Assembly: GCF_001866055.1 (NCBI RefSeq)
Contig: NZ_MLQS01000031.1
Location: 217,031 to 281,030 of the forward strand
Origin: Anaerobacillus alkalidiazotrophicus
Lineage (GTDB): Bacteria > Bacillota > Bacilli > Bacillales_H > Anaerobacillaceae
Length of the DNA: 64,000 nt
Direction of reading: 5' to 3'
In this document: piece after piece, positions 47,758 through 58,028 of the stretch
Layout of the letters: each line of letters starts with the position of its first letter
Position numbering within the stretch: the first letter of the stretch is position 1
The notes under the pieces: generated by a model
What the model was told of the DNA's origin: nothing
Database searches by the model: none
Seen by the model: only the letters and a program-made list of their open reading frames with translations
Translations under genes and position numbers: made by a program

Positions 47758-49026
47758 ATGTACGATCAATTTACAAGTGGAGCAAAATTAAAAGAAATAA
47801 CGAAGGAAATTGAAACTCAAATTAAAGATATACATATAAAGATTGAAGAAAAAATGGAAATCAATCAGTTGAAAATTTTGCAGTCGTTTCGCAAGTATCA
47901 AGTATCTGACTTTCATTTTACTCCATCAACCGGTTATGGTTACGATGATGTTGGAAGAGACACGTTAGAAGCCATTTATGCAGATGTGTTTGGTGGTGAA
48001 GCGGCCATTGTTCGGCCGCAGATCATCTCCGGCACACATGCCATTGCAACTTGTTTATTCGGAGTCTTACGGCCCGGGGATGAACTACTGTATATTACAG
48101 GGAAGCCTTACGATACTCTAGAAGAGGTAGTCGGGATTCGTGGTAATGGAAATGGGTCATTGAAAGAATTTGGGATAACATATGGTTGTGTTGAACTTAG
48201 CCCAAATGGTTGTGTTGATTTTGAAGCTGTTGCAAAAAAGATTAAATCTAATACAAAAGTTATTGGGATTCAACGTTCTAAGGGATATGCTAACCGACCG
48301 TCTTTTACTATTAATGAAATTAAAGAAATGATTAATTTTGTTAAGGAAATCAAGAAGGATGTTGTTGTATTCGTTGATAATTGCTATGGAGAATTCGTTG
48401 AAACGATGGAACCATGTCATGTTGGAGCTGATTTAATGGCCGGTTCATTAATCAAAAATCCAGGTGGTGGAATTGTAAAAACTGGAGGCTATATTGTTGG
48501 GAAAGAGGAACTAGTTGATTTAGCCTCATACCGTTTGGCTGCCCCTGGTATAGGAAAAGAAGGTGGAGCTTCACTTTATAGTTTACAAGAAATGTACCAA
48601 GGTTTTTTCTTAGCACCACATGTAGTTGCCCAAGCGCTTAAGGGGGCGATTTTTACAGCCGCTTTTCTAGAAAAATTACAATTTTCGACTAACCCAAAAT
48701 GGAATGCCAGTAGGACGGATCTGATTCAATCAGTTCAATTTCCAAATGCTGAAATGATGGTTGCTTTTTGTCAGGGAATACAATTAGCATCACCCATAAA
48801 CTCCCATGTGACACCTTACCCAAGTTCTATGCCTGGTTATGAAAGTGAAGTTATAATGGCGGCAGGTACTTTCATTCAAGGTGCGAGTATCGAGTTTACA
48901 GCTGATGGACCGATTAGAGAACCGTATATTGCCTATGTTCAAGGTGGGCTTACATATAGTCATGTGAAAATCGGTATTTTAACTGCAGTAGATCACCTTA
49001 TCAATAAAAAGTTATTAACTATCTAA
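47758..49026 (+). CDS. ynbB: PLP-dependent YnbB (methionine gamma-lyase/aluminium-resistance family)
   Basis: A 422-residue fold-type I PLP enzyme of the family named for aluminium resistance and related to cystathionine/methionine gamma-lyases. The substrate pocket region is GYGYDDVGRDTLE. Cofactor sites are visible in VFVDNCYGEF (Asp) and GSLIKNPGGG (lysine). Physiological substrate unknown. The ATG follows AAAGGAG. In B. subtilis hflX(ynbA)-ynbB-glnR-glnA is the same order. Confidence 0.9.
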   Translation: MYDQFTSGAKLKEITKEIETQIKDIHIKIEEKMEINQLKILQSFRKYQVSDFHFTPSTGYGYDDVGRDTLEAIYADVFGGEAAIVRPQIISGTHAIATCLFGVLRPGDELLYITGKPYDTLEEVVGIRGNGNGSLKEFGITYGCVELSPNGCVDFEAVAKKIKSNTKVIGIQRSKGYANRPSFTINEIKEMINFVKEIKKDVVVFVDNCYGEFVETMEPCHVGADLMAGSLIKNPGGGIVKTGGYIVGKEELVDLASYRLAAPGIGKEGGASLYSLQEMYQGFFLAPHVVAQALKGAIFTAAFLEKLQFSTNPKWNASRTDLIQSVQFPNAEMMVAFCQGIQLASPINSHVTPYPSSMPGYESEVIMAAGTFIQGASIEFTADGPIREPYIAYVQGGLTYSHVKIGILTAVDHLINKKLLTI

Positions 49027-49027
49027 T

Positions 49028-49073
49028 AAATAGTCAAATCGAGTATAAATAAATATTCGATTTGACTATTTTT
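49028..49073 (+). terminator. Intrinsic terminator after ynbB
   Basis: AAATAGTCAAATCGA (49028-49042) pairs with 49057-49071, and inner bases extend the stem. A T-rich tail follows. Confidence 0.85.
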
Positions 49074-49120
49074 ATTAATACAAAAAAGGATTAGGGGAAT
49101 GATAATAATGTCAATAAAAA

Positions 49121-49163
49121 AACATTAAAAGTATGTGAGAAAACCTCACATACTTTTAATGTT
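49121..49163. repeat. Perfect 19-bp inverted repeat abutting the GlnR operator
   Basis: AACATTAAAAGTATGTGAG (49121-49139) is exactly mirrored at 49145-49163 around loop AAAAC. There is no T run after it on the + strand; on the - strand a T run follows the stem. Its right end overlaps the GlnR box (49160-49176). Confidence 0.9.
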
Positions 49164-49176
49164 AACTTACCTTACA
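49160..49176. promoter_or_regulatory. GlnR/TnrA operator of glnRA
   Basis: TGTTAACTTACCTTACA matches TGTnA-N7-TnACA exactly. It lies just upstream of a TTGACA -35 box (49181-49186), the layout of B. subtilis glnRA repression by GlnR. Confidence 0.85.
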
Positions 49177-49238
49177 TGTATTGACAGGTTTCGTGTCGTA
49201 ATGTAACCTATAAATATCAAGTCAGAGGGGGGAGGCAG

Positions 49239-49649
49239 TTGGGAGATAAAATTAGAAGAAATATGCCTTTATTTCCAATTGGTATTATCAAGAAACTCAC
49301 CGAGTTGACTCCAAGACAAATTCGATATTATGAAGAACATGGTTTAATTTTTCCGATACGAACGGATGGTAACCAAAGGCTCTATTCCTTCAATGATGTT
49401 GACAGATTACTAGAAATAAAGGAATTAATTGAACAAGGGATTAATATTTCTGGAATTAAGCAAATATTCATAATGAAACAACATTTTAACGGTCTTAAAC
49501 ATAATATCATTGAAAACCCAGATAGAAAAGTACAAAAAGATCTTACTGAAAAACAGTTAAGAAGTTATTTGAAAAATGAGCTATTAGTGGCAGGGAGACA
49601 TGGAAAGGCCTCTTTAATTCAAGGAGAACTTTCTCGATTTTTTCATTAA
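49239..49649 (+). CDS. glnR: Transcriptional repressor GlnR
   Basis: A 136-residue MerR-family repressor of glnRA that acts when glutamine is plentiful, via feedback-inhibited glutamine synthetase. The winged HTH is clear (MPLFPIGIIKKLTELTPRQIRYYEEHGL in part), with the C-terminal tail that senses GlnA. TTG start at 49239 after GGGGGGAGG. Its own operator lies upstream, so it is autoregulated with glnA. Confidence 0.95.
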   Translation: MGDKIRRNMPLFPIGIIKKLTELTPRQIRYYEEHGLIFPIRTDGNQRLYSFNDVDRLLEIKELIEQGINISGIKQIFIMKQHFNGLKHNIIENPDRKVQKDLTEKQLRSYLKNELLVAGRHGKASLIQGELSRFFH

Positions 49650-49743
49650 AAACGGTACGATTCATCATTAAAAAAGAGTAATTCTTTATGATGGTTAAGA
49701 TAAAAATAATACTTATATGAAATTTTTTTAGGAGGATATAGTT

Positions 49744-51081
49744 ATGACTACAACATTTACGCGAGAAGACATCTTTACTATGGCAAAGGAAGAAAATGTA
49801 AGATTTCTTCGCTTACAATTTACGGATTTATTAGGAATTATTAAAAATGTAGAGGTTCCCATTAGTCAATTAACAAAAGTATTAGACAACAAAATGATGT
49901 TCGACGGATCCTCAATTGAAGGTTTCGTACGTATCGAAGAATCTGATATGTATTTATATCCAGACTTAGATACTTGGGTTGTTTTTCCTTGGACAAGTGA
50001 AAAAGGAAAAGTAGCTCGTTTAATTTGTGACATTTATGATCCAACTGGAAGACCTTTCGCTGGAGATCCTCGTGGTGTATTGAAGCGTGTTTTAGCTGAA
50101 GCGAAAGAAATGGGGTTCACATCTTTCAATATTGGTCCAGAACCAGAATTCTTCTTATTTAAAGTTGATGAAAAAGGTGAGCCTACAATGGAGCTTAACG
50201 ATAAAGGCGGATACTTTGATTTAGCGCCAACAGATTTAGGAGAAAACTGTCGTCGTGATATTGTTTTAGAGCTTGAAGATATGGGCTTTGAAATTGAAGC
50301 GTCTCACCATGAAGTTGCTCCAGGGCAACATGAAATTGACTTTAAGTATGCAGATGCAGTTACAACTTGTGATAACATTCAAACGTTCAAACTAGTTGTA
50401 AAAACAATTGCTAGAAAACACGGATTACATGCAACGTTTATGCCAAAACCATTATTCGGTGTGAATGGATCTGGAATGCACTGCAATATGTCTTTATTTA
50501 AAGGGGACAAAAATGTATTTGAAGATACATCTAGTGAAAATGGTTTAAGTGTTACTGCAATGCACTTTTTAGCTGGAATCATTAAACACGCACAAGCATT
50601 TACAGCACTTACAAATCCAACTGTAAATTCTTATAAGCGTCTTGTACCAGGATACGAAGCTCCTTGTTATGTAGCATGGTCTATGCAAAATCGTAGCCCG
50701 CTAATTCGTATCCCGGCATCTCGTGGTTTAAGTACTCGTATTGAGGTGCGCAGTCCAGACCCTGCTGCAAACCCTTATTTAGCAATGGCAGCAATGTTAG
50801 CAGCTGGTTTAGATGGTATTAAAAACAAGCTTACTCCACCAGCTCCAACAGATCGTAATATTTATATCATGAATAAGGAAGAGCGTGAAGAGGCTGGCAT
50901 TAATGACCTACCTGCAACTTTAAAAGAAGCTCTTGAAGTGTTGAAATCTAACGAAGTAATTACAAATGCTATCGGTGAGCATGCGTTATCTAATTTCATC
51001 GAAGCAAAAGAAATAGAGTGGGATATGTTCCGCACGCAAGTTCATCCTTGGGAGCGCGAGCAATACATTTCAATTTATTAA
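49744..51081 (+). CDS. glnA: Glutamine synthetase type I
   Basis: A 445-residue dodecameric enzyme making glutamine from glutamate, ammonia and ATP. Signatures: [31 protein letters not shown], and [12 protein letters not shown] plus RIPASRG. The length and missing adenylylation-type insert place it in the GSI-alpha group, where feedback-inhibited enzyme also controls GlnR/TnrA. The Arg in [11 protein letters not shown] corresponds to the feedback-sensing Arg62 of B. subtilis. The ATG follows TTAGGAGG. Confidence 0.97.
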   Translation: MTTTFTREDIFTMAKEENVRFLRLQFTDLLGIIKNVEVPISQLTKVLDNKMMFDGSSIEGFVRIEESDMYLYPDLDTWVVFPWTSEKGKVARLICDIYDPTGRPFAGDPRGVLKRVLAEAKEMGFTSFNIGPEPEFFLFKVDEKGEPTMELNDKGGYFDLAPTDLGENCRRDIVLELEDMGFEIEASHHEVAPGQHEIDFKYADAVTTCDNIQTFKLVVKTIARKHGLHATFMPKPLFGVNGSGMHCNMSLFKGDKNVFEDTSSENGLSVTAMHFLAGIIKHAQAFTALTNPTVNSYKRLVPGYEAPCYVAWSMQNRSPLIRIPASRGLSTRIEVRSPDPAANPYLAMAAMLAAGLDGIKNKLTPPAPTDRNIYIMNKEEREEAGINDLPATLKEALEVLKSNEVITNAIGEHALSNFIEAKEIEWDMFRTQVHPWEREQYISIY

Positions 51082-51086
51082 TTGGT

Positions 51087-51121
51087 AAAACCCTTGATAC
51101 TACTGGTATTGAGGGTTTTTA
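51087..51121 (+). terminator. Intrinsic terminator after glnA
   Basis: AAAACCCTTGATAC pairs with GTATTGAGGGTTTTT (G.T pair in the middle), with T run to 51121. Confidence 0.8.
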
Positions 51122-51124
51122 TTT

Positions 51125-51477
51125 CATAATCAGAATTTATAAATTTCTAATTTGGAAACTGTCTAGCGCAAGCAGCCTACGAGCTCGGTCACTTCAGACA
51201 AGCAACTGACTTCAATTACCTCTTGAAATCCTTCGTTGATTAACTTCATGCAGCTTTGCTCCTGCGGTTACTCGTCGCACAAAACACTGCTTCGAGGAAG
51301 CTTACTACGAAGCAGTACTTGAAGACGCAGAAGCACGTAAGAAGCCAAAGAGCGGCTTCTGTCAAAGTCCGCCCCAGTTAAGCTACTACTTGGATTACTT
51401 CGAAGCTGCTTTGCTCTTGAGCAAACGGAGTGGCACAGGAGCAGCTGCTCGTGACCAAGGCGCTTGCGCTTTTCTTG
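51125..51477. repeat. Long palindromic intergenic element, copy 2 (353 bp)
   Basis: Head CATAATCAGAATTTATAAAT then GTCTAGCGCAAGCAGCCTAC; tail GGCGCTTGCGCTTTTCTTG. The interior holds several strong hairpins, such as ACTGCTTCG/CGAAGCAGT, AGAAGCC/GGCTTCT and GAGCAGCTGCTC. Copy 3 lies exactly 638 bp downstream, with about seven differences in 353 bp by eye. The open frames inside are by-products of the repeat. A structured mobile or RNA-like element of unknown function. Confidence 0.85.
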
Positions 51478-51726
51478 TGTGGGCGTGTTGTAGGTTATTT
51501 TCACATTAAGCCCCAAAAGGATTTGCGAAAAAATTAGTTTTGATTTAGTTTATATACTAGTCATACTTATCGATTGGATTTTGGTTGAGTTTTTGGACAC
51601 GTGAGCATAAACATCACGAATAATCTGATTGAAAGTTTACAAAACTTAAACTTATCTTTGGTTTGGATAAGGTGAGTTTTGATGAAGTGAACTAAACCCT
51701 TATAAAGTTAAGTTCAAATCCATGAA

Positions 51727-51762
51727 AAAAACAAGACCTATTTTTACTAAGTCTTGTTTTTG
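51727..51762 (+). terminator. Orphan intrinsic terminator between repeat copies
   Basis: AAAAACAAGAC (51727-51737) and GTCTTGTTTTT (51751-51761) form an 11-bp stem with no coding gene upstream. It could end a small RNA transcribed from about 51560. Confidence 0.7.
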
Positions 51763-52115
51763 CATAATCAGAATTTATAAATTTCTAACTTGGAAACTGT
51801 CTAGCGCAAGCAGCCTACGAGCTCGGTCACTTCAGTCAAGCAACTGACTTCAATTACCTCTTGAAATCCTTCGTTGATTAACTTCATGCAGCTTTGCTCC
51901 TGCGGTTACTCGTCGCACAAAACACTGCTTCGAGGAAGCTTACTGCGAAGCAGTACTTGAAGACGCAGAAGCACGTAAGAAGCCAAAGAGCGGCTTCTGT
52001 CAAAGTCCGCCCCAGTGAAGTTACTACTTGGATTAATTCGAAGCTGCTTTGCTCTTGAGCAAACGGAGTGGCACAGGAGCAGCTGCTCGTGACCATGGCG
52101 CTTGCGCTTTTCTTG
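51763..52115. repeat. Long palindromic intergenic element, copy 3 (353 bp)
   Basis: Same length and boundaries as the 51125-51477 copy, with only scattered substitutions (for example TTGGAAACT preceded by AAC instead of AAT, GACCATGG instead of GACCAAGG) and no gaps. It begins directly after the orphan terminator. Confidence 0.85.
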
Positions 52116-52123
52116 ATGAGGAG

Positions 52124-52437
52124 TATAAAATTTGAACTTGGAAGGATACCTAGCACCAACACCTACAAGCACAGTCACTTCAGTCAGGATATTGACTTCT
52201 ATTACTTCATGAATACATGTCTGAATATCTTCGTGCAGCTTTGCTTCTGCGATTACTCGTCGCACAAAACAATGCTTCGGTAGAAGGTGTAGAAGCACTT
52301 GGAAGCCAATGAGAGGCTTCCGAAAAGCACTTCCATTGTCTTTCGCGCGTAAGGTAAGAAAGTATAAAATTTTTAAAGTTGGAAGCTGTCTAGTTTCAGC
52401 GTTTCATATGAACAAAGTGCCTTGAGTTTTTCTTATT
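52124..52437. repeat. Decayed copies 4 and 5 of the palindromic element
   Basis: From 52124, AAAATTTGAACTTGGAAGGA starts a diverged copy sharing CAGTCACTTCAGTCA, CGTGCAGCTTTGCTTCTGCG and TACTCGTCGCACAAAACA with copies 2 and 3. From about 52367, a short version (AGTATAAAATTT, TTGGAAGCTGTCTAG, ending TTTTTCTTA) reaches the lexA stop. No gene is supported in 51082-52437. Confidence 0.6.
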
Positions 52438-53064
52438 TTAATGTACTGTTCGAAATACTCCGACTACTTTTCCGAGGATTGAACAATTTTTAAGAATAAT
52501 AGGTTCCATTGTTGAATTTTCTGGCTGAAGTCTAATGAAATCATTTTCTTTAAAGAAACGCTTTACTGTAGCCTCATCTTCCTCTGTCATAGCTACTACT
52601 ATATCACCGTTATTAGCAGTTTGTTGTTGTCTTACAATAACCATATCTTTATCGTATATACCGGCCTCTATCATACTATCTCCTTGAATAATAAGTACAA
52701 AGACATTAGAATCCCCCACAAACTTTTCAGGAAGAGGCAGATAATCTTCTATATTTTCGTAAGCTGTAATTGGTTCACCGGCAGTTACTTTTCCGATGAT
52801 AGGGGCATAAGCGGTATTTGTCAGTATTTGATCGTGCTCATTGTTTTCTTTTAAATCTAATACTTCAATTGCTCTAGGCTTCGTAGGGTCTCTACGAATA
52901 AATCCTTTTTTTTCTAATCGTGATAGATGGCCATGTACGGTTGAACTTGATGCTAGTCCAACAGCTTCTCCAATTTCCCTTACAGAAGGTGGGTAGCCTT
53001 TTTTTCGAACTTCATCTTTGATGTACTCGAGTATCTCTAGTTGTCTCTTCGATACCTTAGTCAT
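52438..53064 (-). CDS. lexA: SOS repressor LexA
   Basis: A 208-residue repressor. The N-terminal winged HTH reads [25 protein letters not shown]. The self-cleavage site Ala-Gly lies in VTAGEPI, catalytic Ser in GDSMIEAG and Lys in VKRFF. RecA filaments trigger cleavage, freeing yneA-yneB, recA and itself. ATG at 53064 is chosen from the ribosome site GAGGTG on this strand; five extra residues from 53079 would include that site. Divergent from yneA, sharing operators. Confidence 0.97.
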   Translation of the reverse strand: MTKVSKRQLEILEYIKDEVRKKGYPPSVREIGEAVGLASSSTVHGHLSRLEKKGFIRRDPTKPRAIEVLDLKENNEHDQILTNTAYAPIIGKVTAGEPITAYENIEDYLPLPEKFVGDSNVFVLIIQGDSMIEAGIYDKDMVIVRQQQTANNGDIVVAMTEEDEATVKRFFKENDFIRLQPENSTMEPIILKNCSILGKVVGVFRTVH

Positions 53065-53100
53065 TATGTAGCACCTCATTTACTAATCTTCTTACCATAT

Positions 53101-53139
53101 ATTATACAATATTCCACTAATGCATGCAAACATAAGTTC
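53101..53139 (-). promoter_or_regulatory. lexA promoter with overlapping LexA box
   Basis: On the - strand TTGCAT (53129-53124), 17 bp, then TATAAT (53106-53101). The LexA-like box GAACTTATGTTT (53139-53128, one mismatch) overlaps the -35 box, giving autoregulation. Confidence 0.75.
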
Positions 53140-53147
53140 TAAAACAG

Positions 53148-53176
53148 TTGACTAAGAACGGATGTTCTTGTATTCT
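53148..53176 (+). promoter_or_regulatory. yneA promoter with LexA box in the spacer
   Basis: TTGACT (53148-53153), 17 bp, TATTCT (53171-53176). A perfect LexA box GAACGGATGTTC (53156-53167) fills the spacer. A second box with one mismatch, GAACAAACATTC, lies at 53183-53194. Confidence 0.85.
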
Positions 53177-53221
53177 AAATGAGAACAAACATTCTTTAAA
53201 ATAGAAAGTGAAGTGGATTTA

Positions 53222-54176
<955 letters not shown>

Positions 54177-54239
54177 AAAAAACCTTCAATTCATGTACAT
54201 TTAATAGTAGATTTAGAAAGAAGTTGGAGGTTTTATCCC

Positions 54240-54482
54240 ATGTTGTCAAAAGAAAAGCTACAACGTATAAATGAGCTTTCAAAAAAAGCAAAAAATGGTG
54301 GTCTCACTCCGGAAGAGACAAAAGAACAACAAAAATTACGTCAAGAATACATTCAAACGTTCCGTTCATCTTTTAAAAATCATCTTCATTCAATAAAAGT
54401 AGTTGATGAAAAAGGCCAAGATGTAACCCCCAAAAAGTTAAAAGCAAGTAAAAAAGCAAATAATACTTTTCTTAAACATTAA
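54240..54482 (+). CDS. ynzC: DUF896 protein YnzC
   Basis: An 80-residue helical, highly charged protein ([35 protein letters not shown]) of the DUF896 family, third gene of the yneA SOS operon. The fold is a helical hairpin; function unknown. The ATG follows AAGTTGGAGG. Confidence 0.92.
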   Translation: MLSKEKLQRINELSKKAKNGGLTPEETKEQQKLRQEYIQTFRSSFKNHLHSIKVVDEKGQDVTPKKLKASKKANNTFLKH

Positions 54483-54484
54483 TG

Positions 54485-54552
54485 AACTGGTTTTTATTAA
54501 GGTGTTTTCTATATGAATGGTTTGTACTGACACCTTAATAGTCAGTTTTTTT
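54485..54552 (+). terminator. Terminator after ynzC with two possible folds
   Basis: AACTG (54485-54489) with CAGTT (54543-54547) encloses TTAAGGTGT (54497-54505)/ACACCTTAA (54530-54538). Alternatively ACTGAC (54526-54531) pairs with GTCAGT (54541-54546). A T run follows in both. The remaining gap to tkt holds a TTGACA (54793-54798) that may be its -35. Confidence 0.65.
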
Positions 54553-54855
54553 GTTTGTTATTGAATATTTTATCTTAAAAGCAATATTCTAAATATAAAA
54601 TATAAATATTTATTGATGCTTCTGATTGAAATGTTAATCACTACAAACGTAGTTTTACAATTTCTAAATTACTTAGAGGTAGTTTGCTATTTAATAATTT
54701 TTAGAATCGATAATTTAGTGTGTGCCTAAGATACAATGAAGGTCAATTTTTTTCTAAAAAATTTCGTCAAAATTCGCCGATGTTCTTGTTTATTGACAAA
54801 AGAAAGTATATGATGTTAATCGAAATGTTTATTTACGGAAAGGATGATCGATTAC

Positions 54856-56850
54856 ATGACGAATCACGTTGATGAATTAGCAATTAATACGATACGTACG
54901 TTATCAATTGATAGTATTGAAAAAGCAAACTCAGGACACCCAGGAATGCCGATGGGGGCAGCACCAATGGCATATGCACTTTTTGGAAAGTATATGAACC
55001 ATAATCCGAAAAACCCTCATTGGTTTAATCGCGACCGTTTTGTATTATCTGCCGGGCACGGTTCAATGTTACTATATAGCTTACTTCACCTAACTGGATA
55101 TGATGTAAGTTTAGAGGATTTACAAAGTTTTCGTCAATGGGGAAGTAAAACTCCAGGGCATCCAGAGTACGGTCATACTCCAGGGGTAGATGCAACGACT
55201 GGTCCACTTGGTCAAGGTATTGCTATGGCAGTTGGGATGGCTATGGCTGAAAGACATCTAGCTGCAGTTTATAATAAAGAGGATATTCAAGTGGTTGATC
55301 ATTATACATATTCTATTTGTGGTGACGGTGACCTAATGGAAGGTGTTTCAGCAGAAGCAGCATCTTTAGCGGGACATTTAAAACTTGGTCGATTAGTTGT
55401 ATTATACGATTCAAATGATATTTCTTTAGATGGCGATCTTCATATGTCCTTCAGCGAAAATGTAGAAAATCGCTTTAAAGCTTATGGATGGCAAGTAATT
55501 CGTGTAGAAGATGGAAATAGCACTGATGAAATTTATAAAGCCATTGAGGAAGCGAAAAAAGACGATCGTCCAACATTAATTGAAGTGAAGACAACAATTG
55601 GTTACGGGTCTCCAAATAAAGGAGGTAAATCCGCATCACATGGTGCACCACTTGGAAAAGATGAAGTTAAGCTTACTAAAGAGACTTATAAATGGACATA
55701 TGAAAATGAATTTCATATTCCTGAAGAAGTTTCAGAGGCTTTCGCAAAAGTGAAAGAACACGGGCAAGCAAAAGAAGATGAGTGGAACGATTTAGTTAAG
55801 CAATATGAAGAAAAATATCCAGATTTAGCAGCTGAGTTTAAACTTGCAGTAAGTGGCCAACTACCAGAAGGCTGGGATCAGAATCTTCCTGTGTATGAAG
55901 GCGGGAAAGATAAAGTTGCTACGCGATCTTCTTCAGGTGAAGCTTTAAATGCATTAGCCAAAAATGTTTCGCAAATCTTTGGTGGATCAGCGGATTTAGC
56001 TTCTTCTAATAAAACCCTTCTAAATGGGGAAAGTAACTTCTCTAGAGATAATTATAGCGGAAGAAACGTTTGGTTTGGAGTTAGGGAGTTTGCTATGGGA
56101 GCTGCATTAAATGGAATGGCTTTACACGGTGGAGTGAAAGCGTTTGGTGCTACGTTCTTTGTTTTCTCAGATTACTTACGTGCTGCTATTCGTTTGTCTG
56201 CACTTATGAAGGTACCTGTTACTTATGTTATGACTCATGATAGTATTGCTGTTGGTGAAGATGGGCCAACTCATGAACCGGTTGAACAACTATCTTCTTT
56301 ACGTGCAATGCCTGGTCTATCTGTTATTAGACCTGCTGATAGCAATGAAGCTGTTGCAGCTTGGAAATTAGCGGTTGAAAGTGTAGATCAACCAACATTA
56401 CTAGTATTATCTCGTCAAGATATTATGACTCAAGAAAACACTAAAGAAGAAGCATATGAAGGCGTGAAGAAAGGTGCATATGTTATTTCTCCTGCGAAAG
56501 GTAATGTTGATGGCTTGTTACTTGCAACAGGTTCAGAAGTTCAATTAGCAGTAGAAGCGCAACAACAACTTGAAAAAGAAGGAATTCATGTTTCAGTAAT
56601 AAGTATGCCAAGTTGGGACCGCTTTGAAAAACAATCACAAGAGTATAAAGATTCAGTTATTCCACCAACGGTAAAATCTCGAGTAGGAATTGAAATGGGA
56701 TCGTCGTTAGGATGGCATAAATATGTTGGTGATAACGGTTCTGTAATTGCTATTGATCAGTTTGGGGCATCAGCACCAGGTGAAAAGCTTATGGAAGAGT
56801 ATGGATTTACTGTAGATAACGTTGTTGCAAAATTAAAGGCTACATTTTAA
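54856..56850 (+). CDS. tkt: Transketolase
   Basis: A 664-residue thiamine-diphosphate enzyme of the pentose phosphate pathway. Sites: [16 protein letters not shown], the TPP motif [19 protein letters not shown], and the transketolase motif [20 protein letters not shown]. The length is standard. ATG 54856 gives the usual N-terminus; ATG 54844 adds four residues and abuts the GGAAAGG ribosome site, which is oddly far (12 nt) from 54856, so the start is not fully certain. Confidence 0.95.
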   Translation: MTNHVDELAINTIRTLSIDSIEKANSGHPGMPMGAAPMAYALFGKYMNHNPKNPHWFNRDRFVLSAGHGSMLLYSLLHLTGYDVSLEDLQSFRQWGSKTPGHPEYGHTPGVDATTGPLGQGIAMAVGMAMAERHLAAVYNKEDIQVVDHYTYSICGDGDLMEGVSAEAASLAGHLKLGRLVVLYDSNDISLDGDLHMSFSENVENRFKAYGWQVIRVEDGNSTDEIYKAIEEAKKDDRPTLIEVKTTIGYGSPNKGGKSASHGAPLGKDEVKLTKETYKWTYENEFHIPEEVSEAFAKVKEHGQAKEDEWNDLVKQYEEKYPDLAAEFKLAVSGQLPEGWDQNLPVYEGGKDKVATRSSSGEALNALAKNVSQIFGGSADLASSNKTLLNGESNFSRDNYSGRNVWFGVREFAMGAALNGMALHGGVKAFGATFFVFSDYLRAAIRLSALMKVPVTYVMTHDSIAVGEDGPTHEPVEQLSSLRAMPGLSVIRPADSNEAVAAWKLAVESVDQPTLLVLSRQDIMTQENTKEEAYEGVKKGAYVISPAKGNVDGLLLATGSEVQLAVEAQQQLEKEGIHVSVISMPSWDRFEKQSQEYKDSVIPPTVKSRVGIEMGSSLGWHKYVGDNGSVIAIDQFGASAPGEKLMEEYGFTVDNVVAKLKATF

Positions 56851-56860
56851 TTTTGTTTCT

Positions 56861-56896
56861 CCCCCATTTCTTTGATCGAAATGGGGGTTGTTTTTC
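56861..56896 (+). terminator. Intrinsic terminator after tkt
   Basis: CCCCCATTTC (56861-56870) pairs with GAAATGGGGG (56878-56887), followed by TTGTTTTTC. Confidence 0.85.
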
Positions 56897-57021
56897 TTTA
56901 ACTGTGTGCAAAAAGCTATTTGTTTTGACAAAAATAGTGATGTATTTCTCCGTTAAATGACAATCATTTCTTTGGACATGCATTATAGTAAAAAGAAATG
57001 AATGGATGGAGGGACAATGAA

Positions 57022-57462
57022 ATGAGGCACTATTATATATTTTTATTAAAGCCTGAGATTGCCACCAGTTATTTTGGAAAAGAACACTTGATATATCAGC
57101 TTTTATACGAGGGAGAAACAGCCGATACAGAACTACAGGAAATTGTTAAGAAGCAAATAAATTATATAAGTGCTATAATCCCTTCTTTACAAATAAAGAA
57201 ATCAGTTGAAAAAAAATTAAAAGTTCGTCATGATTTTTATGTTTTAAAGGAACATTATTATATAGATATAAAAGCATTTGAGAGTAAAGCAGTATTAAAA
57301 GATCACGGAAACGTATTAACTATCTCTGCTAATGGTTCTTATCAAGCGGAAACAATATTTTTTGAAGTATTACGTCAAATCAATTCCTGCTTCTTTGCAG
57401 TCGACTTTGACAACAAAAATTATGGCTGGTTAAATCCAATCAAACATGTGAATTATATTTAA
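57022..57462 (+). CDS. sirA: Sporulation inhibitor of replication SirA
   Basis: A 146-residue protein (B. subtilis YneE/SirA) that binds DnaA domain I and blocks new replication rounds when sporulation starts. Recognised by the MRHYYIFLLKPEIATSYFGK start and the very typical YQAETIFFEVLRQINSCF and YGWLNPIKHVNYI end. ATG 57022 is chosen from ATGGAGGGAC at 57004-57013. The upstream gap has TTTTGACAAAAA, whose complement is one mismatch from the Spo0A box TGTCGAA; known Spo0A control of sirA makes this plausible but weak. Confidence 0.9.
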   Translation: MRHYYIFLLKPEIATSYFGKEHLIYQLLYEGETADTELQEIVKKQINYISAIIPSLQIKKSVEKKLKVRHDFYVLKEHYYIDIKAFESKAVLKDHGNVLTISANGSYQAETIFFEVLRQINSCFFAVDFDNKNYGWLNPIKHVNYI

Positions 57463-57661
57463 TAAAACCTAACAAATTTATTAAAAATTTTGGGTGTGAA
57501 AGTTAATTCAGTCTAAATAAATATAGTAGGCAATCGTTGATAACCAGATATTTATTCATACTCTACAAATAATACTTTAATTCAATATTTGGTTAGGTTA
57601 TAATAAATTGATGCAAATGGAGGTCTACTTAAGTAGACATTACTAGAAGGAGGATATAAAG

Positions 57662-57874
57662 ATGTGGATTAATATTTTAATCGGCGTATTATCTTTAATT
57701 GCCGGTATTGCGATTGGCTTTTTTATTGCCCGCAAAACAATGATGAATTATCTTAAGAAAAACCCACCTATTAATGAAAAGATGTTACGTGTGATGATGA
57801 TGCAAATGGGCATGAATCCATCACAAAAGAAGATTACCCAAATGATGAAAGCAATGAACAATCAAATGAAGTAA
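57662..57874 (+). CDS. yneF: UPF0154 membrane protein YneF
   Basis: A 70-residue protein with one N-terminal membrane helix ([21 protein letters not shown]) and a conserved basic, Met-rich cytoplasmic tail ([22 protein letters not shown]). UPF0154 family; function unknown. The ATG follows AGAAGGAGG. A terminator follows closely. Confidence 0.93.
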   Translation: MWINILIGVLSLIAGIAIGFFIARKTMMNYLKKNPPINEKMLRVMMMQMGMNPSQKKITQMMKAMNNQMK

Positions 57875-57887
57875 TAAAAAGGACAAG

Positions 57888-57915
57888 CACTCCAATGATT
57901 GGAGTGTTTTTTCTT
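57888..57915 (+). terminator. Intrinsic terminator after yneF
   Basis: CACTCCAAT (57888-57896) and ATTGGAGTG (57898-57906) with a T run. The last pairs close across a one-base gap, so the real loop is larger. Confidence 0.8.
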
Positions 57916-58028
57916 TGTATTTTTTAAAAGAAATATTTCGTAATCAGAAACTTTTACTTCTAACAATTTAAATATTTTGATAAAATAATGAATGCCTTTG
58001 AAAAGATAAATAGAATTGAGGAGAATGA

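Noticed and set aside
51268..52298. Minus-strand open frames in the 353-bp repeats with near-identical products
   Set aside because: They arise from the repeat sequence itself, contain no recognisable domain, and the ends of the frames differ with flanking DNA.
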